Shown here: positions 43,710-53,153 of the stretch, piece after piece
Layout: the number at the start of each line of letters is the position of its first letter
How positions within the stretch are numbered: position 1 is the first letter of the stretch
Assembly (NCBI RefSeq): GCF_000282655.1
Contig: NZ_AKIV01000056.1
Span: 1 to 64,000 of the forward strand
Source of the DNA: Polaromonas sp. CF318
GTDB taxonomy: Bacteria; Pseudomonadota; Gammaproteobacteria; Burkholderiales; Burkholderiaceae_C
Length of the DNA stretch: 64,000 nucleotides
Direction of reading: 5' to 3'
Notes under the pieces: model-generated
What the model saw: only the letters and a program-made list of their open reading frames with translations
Database searches by the model: none
What the model was told of the DNA's origin: nothing
Program-made: the position numbers and the translations under genes

Positions 43710-43753
43710 TTCCAATTATTCGTCGAATATTTGCATTCGACGAAGAAATGGAA
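43710..43753. promoter_or_regulatory. Long palindrome between uvrA paralogue and Bug gene
   Basis: Perfect 10-base arms TTCGTCGAAT and ATTCGACGAA around a six-base ATTTGC loop (43719-43744), with weaker outer arms starting TTCCA and ending TGGAA. No T run follows, so it looks more like an operator than a terminator. It is 110 bases before the Bug-type gene. Confidence 0.5.
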
Positions 43754-43863
43754 CATTCGGGCGCTGACGCCAGCGCGACAGCCCTTCAGGTGTTGCCCTG
43801 ATGCGGCGGGCGCCGGCGGCACGCATGATGTGGGCTGCCCGCCAACCGACCAGGAGACACCCC

Positions 43864-44832
43864 ATGCAACGCCGACCCTTTCTGCACACCGCCGCCGCCC
43901 TGGCCTTGATCGCCGCGGGCGCCATGCCGGCCCAGGCGCAGACCTTTCCGGCCAAACCCATCAAGCTGGTGATCGCGTTTCCGGCCGGCGGGCCCACCGA
44001 CATCACCATGCGTTCGCTGGCCGACAACGCCTCGAAAATCCTGGGCCAGGCGGTGATCGTGGAGAACAAGCCCGGCGCGGGCGGCACCCTGCCGGCCCAG
44101 CAGTTGCAAAGCGCACCGGCCGACGGCTACACGCTGGCGCAGATCCCGCTGGGCGTGTTCCGCCTGGGCTACACGACCAAGATCAATTGGGACCCGGTCA
44201 AGGACATCAGCTATGTGATCAATGTGACGGGTTACGCCTTCGGCATCGTGGTGCCGGCCGACAGCCCGTTCAAGACCTGGGCCGACTTTGTGGCTTATGC
44301 CAAGGCCAACCCCGGCAAGCTGACCTACGGCTCCACCGGCACGCTGACCAGCCCGCACCTGACGACGGAACTCGTTGCGCAGAAAGCCGGGATTGAATTG
44401 CAGCATGTGCCTTACAAAGGCAGCGCCGATTTGATGCTGGCGCTGGTCAGCGGCCAGTTGATGGCCGGCGCCGACAGCACCGGCTTTGCGCCGCAGGTCG
44501 AGGCCGGCAAGCTGCGCGTGCTCAATACCTGGGGCGAGAAGCGCCTCGACAAATTCCCGAACGCGCCCACGCTGAAAGAGCTGGGCTATGACATCGTGCA
44601 GAACTCGCCCTTTGGCATAGGTGCGCCCAAGGGCACGCCGCCCGAGGTGGTCAAGCGCCTGCACGACGCCTTCAAGAAGGCCATGGAAGAGCCGAGTTAT
44701 GTGGCGGCGCTGGGCCGTTACGACATGCTGCCCAACTACCTGAGTTCGGCCGACTACACGAAGTTTGCGCAGGACACGGTGGTGCGCGAAAAAGCCTTGA
44801 TCGACAAGCTAGGCTTAGCTAAACCCAACTAG
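43864..44832 (+). CDS. Bug/TctC-family periplasmic binding protein
   Basis: A 322-residue tripartite tricarboxylate-type binding protein. The signal peptide is residues 1-25 (MQRRPFLHTAAALALIAAG, cleavage after AQA). Family marks are KPIKLVIAFPAGGPTDITMR, VENKPGAGGTLPAQQL and YGSTGTLTSPHLTTELV. Such orphans are greatly expanded in this bacterial group; they bind small carboxylates, and the ligand is unknown. I used ATG 43864 with AGGAGACA ahead. Its end overlaps the convergent TetR gene by 14 bases. Confidence 0.93.
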   Translation: MQRRPFLHTAAALALIAAGAMPAQAQTFPAKPIKLVIAFPAGGPTDITMRSLADNASKILGQAVIVENKPGAGGTLPAQQLQSAPADGYTLAQIPLGVFRLGYTTKINWDPVKDISYVINVTGYAFGIVVPADSPFKTWADFVAYAKANPGKLTYGSTGTLTSPHLTTELVAQKAGIELQHVPYKGSADLMLALVSGQLMAGADSTGFAPQVEAGKLRVLNTWGEKRLDKFPNAPTLKELGYDIVQNSPFGIGAPKGTPPEVVKRLHDAFKKAMEEPSYVAALGRYDMLPNYLSSADYTKFAQDTVVREKALIDKLGLAKPN

Positions 44833-45403
44833 CGGGCTGGACGCCGGCTAGTACGAAGAGCTCGTCGGCGAGTTGTTCCGCCAGCGCTGGCTCGACGCCG
44901 GCGCCGAAAATCAATCGGTAAATGATGGGGGCCATCATGTGGTCCAGCACCTGTTGCACAGTGGGTGTGGTGTCGCCGCGCGCCTGGGCGCGCTTGACCA
45001 GCACGGTGGCTTCGTTACGGCGGTTTTTCAGGCAGTTGGTTTCTTCGGTGCCGGCCAGCGCGGCCGCGGCCTTCAGCAGGGAGGCGTTGCCGGGCTTGTT
45101 GAGGTGGTTGATCAGCTCCAGCGCCCAAGCCGTGAGTTCGGCTTTCAAATCCCCGGTTTCAGGCAGGGGCCGGTTGGGGTCCAGCCGGTGCGTGGCGGTT
45201 TCATCGAGCAGGCCATTCACGTCGCCCCAGCGCCGGTAAATGCTGGAGGCGCTGACGCCGGCGCGCTCGGCCACGGCCGGTACGGTGACCTTGTCGCGGC
45301 CTTCCTGGGCAATCAGTTCTTCGAGCGCCTTGCGCACCACGGCCTGCACCTGGGCGCTGCGGCCACCGGGGCGCTTGGCCTGACTGGGAAGAGGGGTGTT
45401 CAT
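44819..45403 (-). CDS. TetR-family repressor
   Basis: A 194-residue TetR regulator. The DNA-binding domain lies at residues 15-62, with the HTH in VTVPAVAERAGVSASSIYRR; the rest is a helical ligand domain with ELTAWALELINHL. It is divergent to an MFS transporter gene, and the gap holds a pair of 22-bp inverted sites, so it probably represses both genes until the transporter's substrate is present. Confidence 0.92.
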   Translation of the reverse strand: MNTPLPSQAKRPGGRSAQVQAVVRKALEELIAQEGRDKVTVPAVAERAGVSASSIYRRWGDVNGLLDETATHRLDPNRPLPETGDLKAELTAWALELINHLNKPGNASLLKAAAALAGTEETNCLKNRRNEATVLVKRAQARGDTTPTVQQVLDHMMAPIIYRLIFGAGVEPALAEQLADELFVLAGVQPASWV

Positions 45404-45417
45404 GGCACGATTCTAGC

Positions 45418-45488
45418 TTAAAGCAATGATATTTGCGTTAATTTAAATGTCGGCGTAGAATTCTCAAACGCAAATAAATTTGCTTTAA
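45418..45488. promoter_or_regulatory. Paired operator sites between tetR and MFS gene
   Basis: Two 22-base boxes in inverted order, 45418-45439 (begins TTAAAGCAA, ends TATTTGCGTT) and 45467-45488 (the reverse complement except for three central bases). They are 27 bases apart and cover both likely promoters. They fit binding sites for the TetR protein encoded next to them. Confidence 0.65.
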
Positions 45489-45506
45489 GAAAGTTGAGCG
45501 TTTCCC

Positions 45507-46760
45507 ATGAGCACTCCCGCCGCCTCCTCTTTGCACGCCTCTTCCGCCACGACGGCGCCGCGTTGGCAACTGCCGCCCGCGGCCGCCTTCCCGCTGCTGG
45601 CCGTCCTGCTGTTCGCGTTTTTTGTGGCGGGCAGCGCGCCCTCGCCGCTGTTTGTGGTGTTCCAGCAGCAGTGGGGTTTTTCGCCGGCGCTGCTGACGGT
45701 GGCGTTTGCGATTTACGCGATTGCGCTGCTGGCCTCGCTGCTGGTGGCGGGCTCGCTGTCCGACCACATAGGCCGGCGCCCGGTGGTGTTTGTCGCCTTG
45801 CTGCTGCAGGCCGGCGCGATGCTGACTTTTCTGCTGGCCGAGGGCATCAACGGCATCATTGCCGCGCGCGTTGTGCAGGGCATCGCGACCGGCATGGTCG
45901 GCGGCGCGCTGACGGCAGCGGTGGTGGAAGCCGCCCCGGCCGCGCAAAAACGCCTGGGCGCGATGATAGGCAGCGTCTCGCCGCTGGCGGGACTGGCCGT
46001 GGGCGCGGTGCTCACCGGTATCGCCGTCAAGTTCGCCTTGCACCCGGTGCCGCTGGTGTTCGGTGTGCTGGCCGCCATCTGCGTCGTGGGTGCGGTGGCC
46101 ACGCTGTTCCTGCCCGAAAGCGTCACGCCGCGCCCCGGCGCACTGGCTTCACTGGTGCCGCGCGTCTCGGTGCCGGTGCAGGCGCGCTCTGAATTCGTGC
46201 GCGGCGTGCCGACGATGCTGGCGGTGTGGTCGCTGGCGGGCCTGTACCTGTCGCTGGTGCCTTCTGTGCTGCAGCAAATCTTCGGCATCCATGACGGCAT
46301 CGTCAACGGCCTGGCGATTGCCACCTTTTTCGGCCTGGGCGCGGCCTCGCCAACCTTGCTGAAAAAACTGTCGCCGGTGCGCATGAGCGCCATCGGGATG
46401 AGCTTGCTCGCCGTGGGCGCGGGCCTGGTGGCTATGTCGCTGGCAACCCGTTCCGTGGCGCTGTTTTTTGTGGGAACGGCACTGGCAGGTTTCGGTGGCG
46501 GCTCGGCCTTCTCCGCGCAGGTGCAGACGCTGGCGCCGATAGCACAGCCACACCAGCGGGCGGAGTTGTTTTCTGCGCTGTATGCCGTCAGCTACCTGGC
46601 CTTCAGCGTGCCGGCCATGCTGGCCGGCCGCTTGATCGCGCCGCTGGGCCTGCCGGCCACAGTGGAAGCTTATGCCACGCTGGTGCTGGCCGTGGCCGCG
46701 TTGGGTGCCTGGCTGCGTTGGGGCTCGGTGCGCCGCGCGGGTGCACCGGCTGTCAATTAA
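45507..46760 (+). CDS. MFS efflux transporter
   Basis: A 417-residue major facilitator with 12 predicted helices. The motif-A loop is GSLSDHIGRRPVVF between helices 2 and 3, and QGIATGMVGGALTAAV follows. Control by a divergent TetR gene is typical of drug or metabolite efflux pumps; the compound is unknown. It ends by overlapping the convergent HAD gene by four bases. Confidence 0.9.
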   Translation: MSTPAASSLHASSATTAPRWQLPPAAAFPLLAVLLFAFFVAGSAPSPLFVVFQQQWGFSPALLTVAFAIYAIALLASLLVAGSLSDHIGRRPVVFVALLLQAGAMLTFLLAEGINGIIAARVVQGIATGMVGGALTAAVVEAAPAAQKRLGAMIGSVSPLAGLAVGAVLTGIAVKFALHPVPLVFGVLAAICVVGAVATLFLPESVTPRPGALASLVPRVSVPVQARSEFVRGVPTMLAVWSLAGLYLSLVPSVLQQIFGIHDGIVNGLAIATFFGLGAASPTLLKKLSPVRMSAIGMSLLAVGAGLVAMSLATRSVALFFVGTALAGFGGGSAFSAQVQTLAPIAQPHQRAELFSALYAVSYLAFSVPAMLAGRLIAPLGLPATVEAYATLVLAVAALGAWLRWGSVRRAGAPAVN

Positions 46761-47551
46761 TCCAGCAGGGAGCGGACCACTTCGTTGAAACCCGCGCCGC
46801 GCTCGCCGCGCGTCACATAACGCGGCAGGTGCGCCAGCTGCGGCACAAAGCGCGCGATGTTGGCCACGCCCACGCTGTTGGCAAAGGTCTTGAACATCAG
46901 CTGGTCGTTGGTCGAATCGCCCACATAGACCCATTGGTTCATTTCGGCATCCAGGTCGCGCTGCCAGAGCTCACGCACGATCCAGCGCGCGCCTTCGAGC
47001 TTGTTGTGGTCGCCGTACCAGCCGTTGATATGGATACTGCTCACGGTGGCATGCATGCCCTCGCTTTTCATGAGCGCCACCACGGCGGCGATCTGCGCGT
47101 CGCTGAGCCGGGTGAACTCGCTGTGGTCGATGGCGATGTCGGTCTCGCGGCCCGGCGAATCGGTGGCGCGCGTCACGCCCGGCAGTTCGCGCTCTATGCG
47201 CGCCAGCACCGCCTGCATGCGCGCGAAGTTGGCGTCGCGCGTGGCCGCATCCTGCTGGTAAATCTTTGACAAGGGCCGCGGCGCGGCGCTTCCGGCATCC
47301 GGCAGCAGCGCCACCGCACCGTTTTCCGCCACGATGGCATCGACCGGCCAGCGCCCCGCGAAGGGTTCGCTCCAGCCGACTGGGCGGCCGGTGATGGCTA
47401 CCACTTTCAGCCCGGCGGCTTTCAATTCCCCCAAGGCCGTCAGCGCATCGGCGGTGATTTCGCCTTCCGTGGTCAGGGTGTCGTCGATGTCGGTGAAGAG
47501 GCCGGTGATCTGTGCACGCTCGGTGAGCGGCCAGGATAGGAGGTCTTTCAT
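46757..47551 (-). CDS. HAD-IIB family phosphatase
   Basis: A 264-residue Cof-type HAD hydrolase: motif I FTDIDDTLTTEGEI, motif II in VVAITGRP, a Lys in the NKLEGARWI region and motif IV VGDSTNDQLMF, with a type IIB alpha/beta cap between. Relatives act on sugar phosphates such as mannosyl-3-phosphoglycerate, trehalose-6-phosphate and sucrose-6-phosphate. The start at 47551 overlaps the stop of the DUF3592 gene (ATGA), so both come from one message. Confidence 0.9.
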   Translation of the reverse strand: MKDLLSWPLTERAQITGLFTDIDDTLTTEGEITADALTALGELKAAGLKVVAITGRPVGWSEPFAGRWPVDAIVAENGAVALLPDAGSAAPRPLSKIYQQDAATRDANFARMQAVLARIERELPGVTRATDSPGRETDIAIDHSEFTRLSDAQIAAVVALMKSEGMHATVSSIHINGWYGDHNKLEGARWIVRELWQRDLDAEMNQWVYVGDSTNDQLMFKTFANSVGVANIARFVPQLAHLPRYVTRGERGAGFNEVVRSLLD

Positions 47552-48012
47552 CGTTGCTTTCTGAGGATTCTGATGCCCGTCACGATGCCAAAGCCCATGA
47601 GGAGCAGGCCGAAGCAGGCCTGAACCCAATCGTTGTACCAGAGCCTTCCGGGTTGGAGCACGGCTTCGGAAGGGCGTGCAGGATCGTAATACACGTCCAC
47701 CGTCTCGCCTTTCTTGAACTCAGCCTGGAACTCCCTGAGCTCATTTCCCGACATGCAGCTGTCTGTTGGGCGGACGCGCTGGCCGGTGAACTGCTTGCCT
47801 TCCGCGCTGTAGCTGTAGGCGGCACGCGGCGGATAACACCTGGATCGCGGGCCGTCTGGGGCTCCCGCGCCGGAAGAAAGCATCTCGGCGCTGCCTTCTT
47901 CCCAATCGAGGGTTTGCCAGGCCCGAAAAGCCTTCAGTGCAAAGTCGACGCTCAGCCCGATGCCGCCAATCAGCGAGAGGGCACAGCACACGCGAAAAAA
48001 ACGGCGCCGCAT
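47548..48012 (-). CDS. DUF3592-type membrane protein
   Basis: A 154-residue protein with two membrane helices (about 5-27, FFRVCCALSLIGGIGLSVDF, and 128-148, ACFGLLLMGFGIVTGIRIL) and a beta-rich loop between them in the periplasm. YSYSAEGKQFTGQRV and VDVYYDPARPSEAVLQPG are typical of DUF3592. Function is unknown. I used ATG 48012; longer starts upstream enter the riboswitch region on the other strand. It is coupled to the HAD gene downstream by a four-base overlap. Confidence 0.8.
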   Translation of the reverse strand: MRRRFFRVCCALSLIGGIGLSVDFALKAFRAWQTLDWEEGSAEMLSSGAGAPDGPRSRCYPPRAAYSYSAEGKQFTGQRVRPTDSCMSGNELREFQAEFKKGETVDVYYDPARPSEAVLQPGRLWYNDWVQACFGLLLMGFGIVTGIRILRKQR

Positions 48013-48125
48013 CACCTGGCTCCGGGACCCGGGAATGCACTGACGAAAGGGTCTCGGAGACGGCGCGCTGTGGATTCTTGCATGGTGAAATTTTCGCATG
48101 GCCCTGGCCGGGGATTTTCCAGGAC

Positions 48126-48154
48126 TGGGCAGCCCCGGACAGCTTGGGTACAAT
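48126..48154 (+). promoter_or_regulatory. Sigma70-type promoter of ahcY
   Basis: TGGGCA (-35, four of six) and TACAAT (-10, 48149-48154) with a 17-base spacer. It would start the RNA near 48161, right before the SAH riboswitch. Confidence 0.55.
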
Positions 48155-48161
48155 GGCGGCT

Positions 48162-48231
48162 TCCTGAGGAGCGTTGCAAGCCACACCACGTGGACCAGGC
48201 TCAGGACTTCATTGCAACCACGCTCACCCGC
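48162..48231 (+). promoter_or_regulatory. SAH riboswitch
   Basis: The leader of ahcY holds the conserved parts of the S-adenosylhomocysteine riboswitch in order: CTGAGGAGCGTTGCAAGCC (48164-48182), a variable hairpin CCACGTGG, the joining CCAGGCTCAGG (48194-48204) and TTGCAACCACGCTCACC (48213-48229). GAGCGTTGCAA pairs with TTGCAACCACGCTC. The class is known to turn on SAH hydrolase genes when SAH is high. About 105 bases lie between it and the start codon. Confidence 0.9.
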
Positions 48232-48335
48232 ATGTGCTTTCTCAAGCCGGGTGAATGACTGAATTCCCCCTCACCTTGAATGCCGTGCCCGTGGCGATTT
48301 TGCCCAGTTACTACGTTTGATTTTTGGAGAACCGT

Positions 48336-49766
<1,431 letters not shown>

Positions 49767-49786
49767 TTAGTAGCGGCGGTATTCCT

Positions 49787-49807
49787 CCCTCTCCCGCTGG
49801 GAGAGGG
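49787..49807. repeat. Perfect short inverted repeat after ahcY
   Basis: Nine-base arms CCCTCTCCC and GGGAGAGGG around a three-base GCT loop. It lacks a T run, so read-through to tlyA is likely. This kind of hairpin is common as a dispersed repeat in GC-rich genomes. Confidence 0.6.
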
Positions 49808-49866
49808 AACAAGACAAGGACTCCGCCTGGATGGTTTCAGGCGAGAGGCCCATTCCACGGAGCACC

Positions 49867-50889
49867 ATGCGCGCTGACCTATTCCTCGTCGACCACGGCC
49901 ATGCCGCCACCCGCTCCCAGGCCCAGCGCCTGATTGCCTCGGGCGTGCAGTGGCGCGCGGAGGCGGACGCCCCCTGGAAAAAAGTCGCCAAGAACGGCGA
50001 CGAGATTCCCGAAGGCGCCGAGCTGCAACTGCTGGACACCACCGAAGCCAAGTACATCTCGCGCGGCGGGCTCAAGCTTGAAGGCGCGCTCAAGGCCACC
50101 GGCCTGAAGGTGGCCGGCCTGCGCTGCCTGGACATAGGCCAGTCCACCGGCGGCTTCACCGACTGCCTGCTGCAGCACGGCGCCGTGCAGGTGGTGGGTG
50201 TGGACGTGGGCCACGGCCAGCTGCATGCCAGCCTGCGGGGTGACCCGCGCGTGGTCTGCATCGAAGGCCTCAATGCGCGTTCCATGACGGCCGCCGACCT
50301 GGTGGCCGGCCATGCGGGCGACAGCGGCGACATGGACTTTGCTGATGACTTCGATGATGAAGATGAGGGCGAAGATGGCGAAGAGGCCCCGGCCATTGAA
50401 GCGAACTTCGACTTCCTGACCGGCGACCTGTCCTTTATCTCGCTCACGCTGGTGCTGCCCGCCGTGGTGCGCCTGCTCAAGCCCGGCGGCGATCTGCTGA
50501 TGCTGGTCAAGCCGCAGTTCGAGCTGCAGCCCGGCCAGGTGGGCAAGGGCGGCATCGTGCGCGACCCGGCGCATTTCGCGTTTGTGGAAAAGCGCTTGCG
50601 TGATGCCTGCGTGGCCCTGGGGCTGGAGGTCAAAGCCTGGCTGGACTCGCCGATTGAAGGCGGCGACGGCAACCGCGAGTTTTTTATCCAGGCCGTCAAG
50701 GGCCGCGACGTGGCCGGCGAAGACCAGCCGCTGCCGGCCGCGCCGCAGCGCAAGGTCGCCAAGCGCGTGCCGCGTGCCGAACTGCGTGCCTCCCGCGCGC
50801 CGCACGAAGACTCCGAACTTGCGCATGCCGGCCAGCCCGGACCGGCGCGCGGCAAGCGGCGCGACAAGAAAACCGATACCGACGAGTAA
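49867..50889 (+). CDS. tlyA: TlyA-family rRNA methyltransferase
   Basis: A 340-residue SAM-dependent methyltransferase: S4 RNA-binding domain at residues 1-65 (RADLFLVDHGHAATRSQAQR) and an FtsJ-like domain with SAM site CLDIGQSTGGFTDCLLQHGA. Known TlyA enzymes make 2'-O-methyl marks in 16S or 23S rRNA. Two oddities: an acidic stretch of about 28 residues near 150-178 (DDFDDEDEGEDGEEAP) inside the catalytic domain, and a basic tail after about 270. ATG 49867 has ACGGAGC before it. It sits between ahcY and metF, both of the methyl cycle. Confidence 0.92.
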   Translation: MRADLFLVDHGHAATRSQAQRLIASGVQWRAEADAPWKKVAKNGDEIPEGAELQLLDTTEAKYISRGGLKLEGALKATGLKVAGLRCLDIGQSTGGFTDCLLQHGAVQVVGVDVGHGQLHASLRGDPRVVCIEGLNARSMTAADLVAGHAGDSGDMDFADDFDDEDEGEDGEEAPAIEANFDFLTGDLSFISLTLVLPAVVRLLKPGGDLLMLVKPQFELQPGQVGKGGIVRDPAHFAFVEKRLRDACVALGLEVKAWLDSPIEGGDGNREFFIQAVKGRDVAGEDQPLPAAPQRKVAKRVPRAELRASRAPHEDSELAHAGQPGPARGKRRDKKTDTDE

Positions 50890-50918
50890 CGACGAATCAA
50901 CGACGAGTGAGATCAGCG

Positions 50919-51749
50919 ATGAACCTGCCCCTGAGTTTTGAATTCTTCCCCCCCAAGACGCCGGAAGGCGCGGCCAAGCTGCGTGTGGCGCGCCAGGCGC
51001 TGTATGCGCACAAGCCCGAGTTCTGCTCGGTCACCTTCGGCGCCGGCGGCTCCACGCAAGAGGGCACCTTTGGCACCGTGAAGGAAATCCTGGACGAAGG
51101 CGTCGCCGCGGCCTGCCATTTCTCCTGCGTGGGCGCGACCAAGGCCACGGTGCGCAAACAGCTGGCCGAGCTGCGGGCCATGGGCGTCAAGCGCCTGGTG
51201 GCGCTGCGCGGCGACCTGCCCAGCGGCTACGGCGCCGGCGGCGAGTTCCATTACGCGAGCGACCTGGTGGCCTTTATCCGCGAGGAAACCGGCGACGCCT
51301 TCCACATCGAGGTGGCGGCCTACCCCGAAGTCCATCCCCAGGCCCGCTCGGCCGACGCCGACCTGCAGGCCTTTGTCAAAAAGGTCAAGGCCGGCGCCGA
51401 TTCGGCGATCACGCAGTATTTCTTCAACGCCGACGCCTATTTCCGTTTCGTCGACGATGCGCAAGCCCTGGGCGTGGACCTGCCCATCGTGCCGGGCATC
51501 ATGCCCGTCATCAGTTCCACGCAGCTCATGCGCTTTTCCGACGCCTGCGGCGCCGAGATCCCGCGCTGGATACGCCTGCGCCTGCAGGGCTTTGGTGACG
51601 ACACCGCCTCCATCAAGAGCTTCGGCCTGGATGTGGTCACCGGCCTGTGCGAGCAGCTCTACGCCGCGGGCGTGCCCGGCATCCACTTCTACACGATGAA
51701 CCAGGCCGCGGCGACGACCGACATCATCGGGCGGCTGCAGCGGGCCTGA
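50919..51749 (+). CDS. metF: Methylenetetrahydrofolate reductase
   Basis: FAD-dependent enzyme of 276 residues that reduces methylene-THF to methyl-THF for methionine synthesis. The TIM-barrel marks are SFEFFPPKTPEG at the start, FCSVTFGAGGST, LVALRGDLPSGYG and QYFFNADAYFRFVD. It supplies the methyl group that turns the homocysteine made by AhcY into methionine, so it fits the riboswitch-led unit. ATG 50919 lies 29 bases after tlyA. Confidence 0.95.
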   Translation: MNLPLSFEFFPPKTPEGAAKLRVARQALYAHKPEFCSVTFGAGGSTQEGTFGTVKEILDEGVAAACHFSCVGATKATVRKQLAELRAMGVKRLVALRGDLPSGYGAGGEFHYASDLVAFIREETGDAFHIEVAAYPEVHPQARSADADLQAFVKKVKAGADSAITQYFFNADAYFRFVDDAQALGVDLPIVPGIMPVISSTQLMRFSDACGAEIPRWIRLRLQGFGDDTASIKSFGLDVVTGLCEQLYAAGVPGIHFYTMNQAAATTDIIGRLQRA

Positions 51750-51761
51750 GCCCGGCCACCC

Positions 51762-52370
51762 ATGCGCGAGGGTGTGATCCGCAGTGCTCGTGTCGCCGGT
51801 GCGGCAGCCCTGATCGCCATGCTGGCGGCCTGTACGACGGCGCCGACCGCGCCGTCCGGCCCCCGCGCGGCTGCGTCCCGGCCCGCCCCGGCGCCACAGC
51901 ATGACGCGCCCGGCCAGGCCGTCGATGAAGTGCCGGCGACCGTCCCCCTCACCGAGCGGCCCCGCCCCGAACTGCTGGGCGGCGAGGTGCCGCGCGAATT
52001 CCAACGCGGCACCGCCTCCTGGTACGGCCCGCGCTTCAACGGCAGGCGCACCGCCAGCGGCGAACGTTTTGACATGCGCGAGTTCACCGCCGCCCATCGC
52101 ACGCTGCCCTTCGGCACCCTGGTGCGCGTGCACAGCCTGGTCAACGGCCGCGAGGTGGACGTGCGCATCACCGACCGCGGCCCCTATGCCGGCAACCGCA
52201 TCATCGACCTGAGCCGCGCCGCGGCCGAAGAGCTGGGCATGCTGGGCCTGGGCTTCAAGGAGGTGGTGCTGATGGTGCCGGAGTCCACGCCCGAGGTGGC
52301 GGTGATACCGCCGCCGGCCCGAAAGCCGGTGCGCAAGCCGCGCCGCGCTTCGCCCGCCAGCCGGCGCTGA
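51762..52370 (+). CDS. rlpA: RlpA-family septal lipoprotein / lytic transglycosylase
   Basis: A 202-residue lipoprotein: signal peptide with lipobox LAAC (Cys24), an Ala/Pro-rich linker (about 28-72), and an RlpA double-psi beta-barrel (about 80-172) with GTASWYGPRFNGRRTASGE, HRTLPFGTLVRV and ITDRGPYAGNRIIDLS. The catalytic Glu and Asp positions are kept, so it may cut bare glycan strands at the division site. There is no SPOR domain; the tail is short and basic. It follows metF by 12 bases but has an unrelated function. Confidence 0.9.
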   Translation: MREGVIRSARVAGAAALIAMLAACTTAPTAPSGPRAAASRPAPAPQHDAPGQAVDEVPATVPLTERPRPELLGGEVPREFQRGTASWYGPRFNGRRTASGERFDMREFTAAHRTLPFGTLVRVHSLVNGREVDVRITDRGPYAGNRIIDLSRAAAEELGMLGLGFKEVVLMVPESTPEVAVIPPPARKPVRKPRRASPASRR

Positions 52371-52443
52371 ACCTGTCATAAGCCGGGTCCGGCCGACCAG
52401 CTCGCAGGGTTAATCAGCAGCGGCGCCCGCAAAAGGGGTTTCA

Positions 52444-52483
52444 ATTTATTAGAATTTCAGTAATTCCTGAAAATTCAATAAAT
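52444..52483. promoter_or_regulatory. Long AT-rich imperfect palindrome before the MarR-type gene
   Basis: Two 17-base arms, starting ATTTATT and ending AATAAAT, match at 14 of 17 places around a six-base TAATTC centre. It ends 18 bases before the ATG, so the gene product may bind it and control itself and cydAB. Confidence 0.6.
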
Positions 52484-52500
52484 CAAAGAGGCCCAGTGCC

Positions 52501-53151
52501 ATGAATCTTCCTCCCTTGACCCAGCGCTTTGTCCTGCATTTCGGTGAAATGGGCAGCCGCTGGGGCATCAACCGCACCGTGGGGCAGATTTATGCCCTTC
52601 TTTATGTGTCCCCGCGGGCCCTGAATGCCGATGAGATCGGTGAGGCGCTGGCGTTCTCGCGCTCCAACGTCAGCATGGGGCTCAAGGAGCTGCAGTCGTG
52701 GAACCTGGTGCGCCTGCAGCACTTGCCGGGCGACCGGCGCGAGTACTTCCAGGCGCCCGAAGACGTCTGGGCCATCTTCCGCACCCTGGCCGAGGAGCGC
52801 CGCAAGCGCGAGATCGACCCGACGCTGTCCATGCTGCGCGATGCTCTGATGGAGCACCCCTCGCACGCGGACGACATCCACGCCCAGGCGCGCATGAAGC
52901 AGATGCACGACCTGATCGAGCTCATGACGGGCTGGCTGGCCGACGTGCAGAAAATGGACTCGGCCACGCTGGTGAGCCTCATGAAGATGGGCGCCAAGGT
53001 GCAGAAGCTGCTGGAGATGAAAAACAAGGTCGCCGGCAGCATGAAGGCCGGTTTGACAGGCCGGGCCGCATCCCCCACAGTGGCGACGGAACCTCCCCGC
53101 GCCGAACCTGCGGCACTGCCCGCCAACCTTCCCGATGACACCAGGAGTTGA
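52501..53151 (+). CDS. GbsR/MarR-type regulator upstream of cydAB
   Basis: A 216-residue winged-helix regulator of the GbsR branch of MarR proteins: GSRWGINRTVGQIYALLYV and LNADEIGEALAFSRSNVSMG, followed by a long helical dimer region (about 95-170) and a Pro/Ala-rich tail. Its stop is two bases before cydA's ATG, with AGGAG shared, so it is in one operon with the oxidase. It probably senses something tied to respiration, but the signal is unknown. Confidence 0.9.
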   Translation: MNLPPLTQRFVLHFGEMGSRWGINRTVGQIYALLYVSPRALNADEIGEALAFSRSNVSMGLKELQSWNLVRLQHLPGDRREYFQAPEDVWAIFRTLAEERRKREIDPTLSMLRDALMEHPSHADDIHAQARMKQMHDLIELMTGWLADVQKMDSATLVSLMKMGAKVQKLLEMKNKVAGSMKAGLTGRAASPTVATEPPRAEPAALPANLPDDTRS

Positions 53152-53153
53152 CG

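Noticed and set aside
49787..49807. Terminator between ahcY and tlyA
   Set aside because: The hairpin is perfect but no T run follows, so it is listed only as an inverted repeat.
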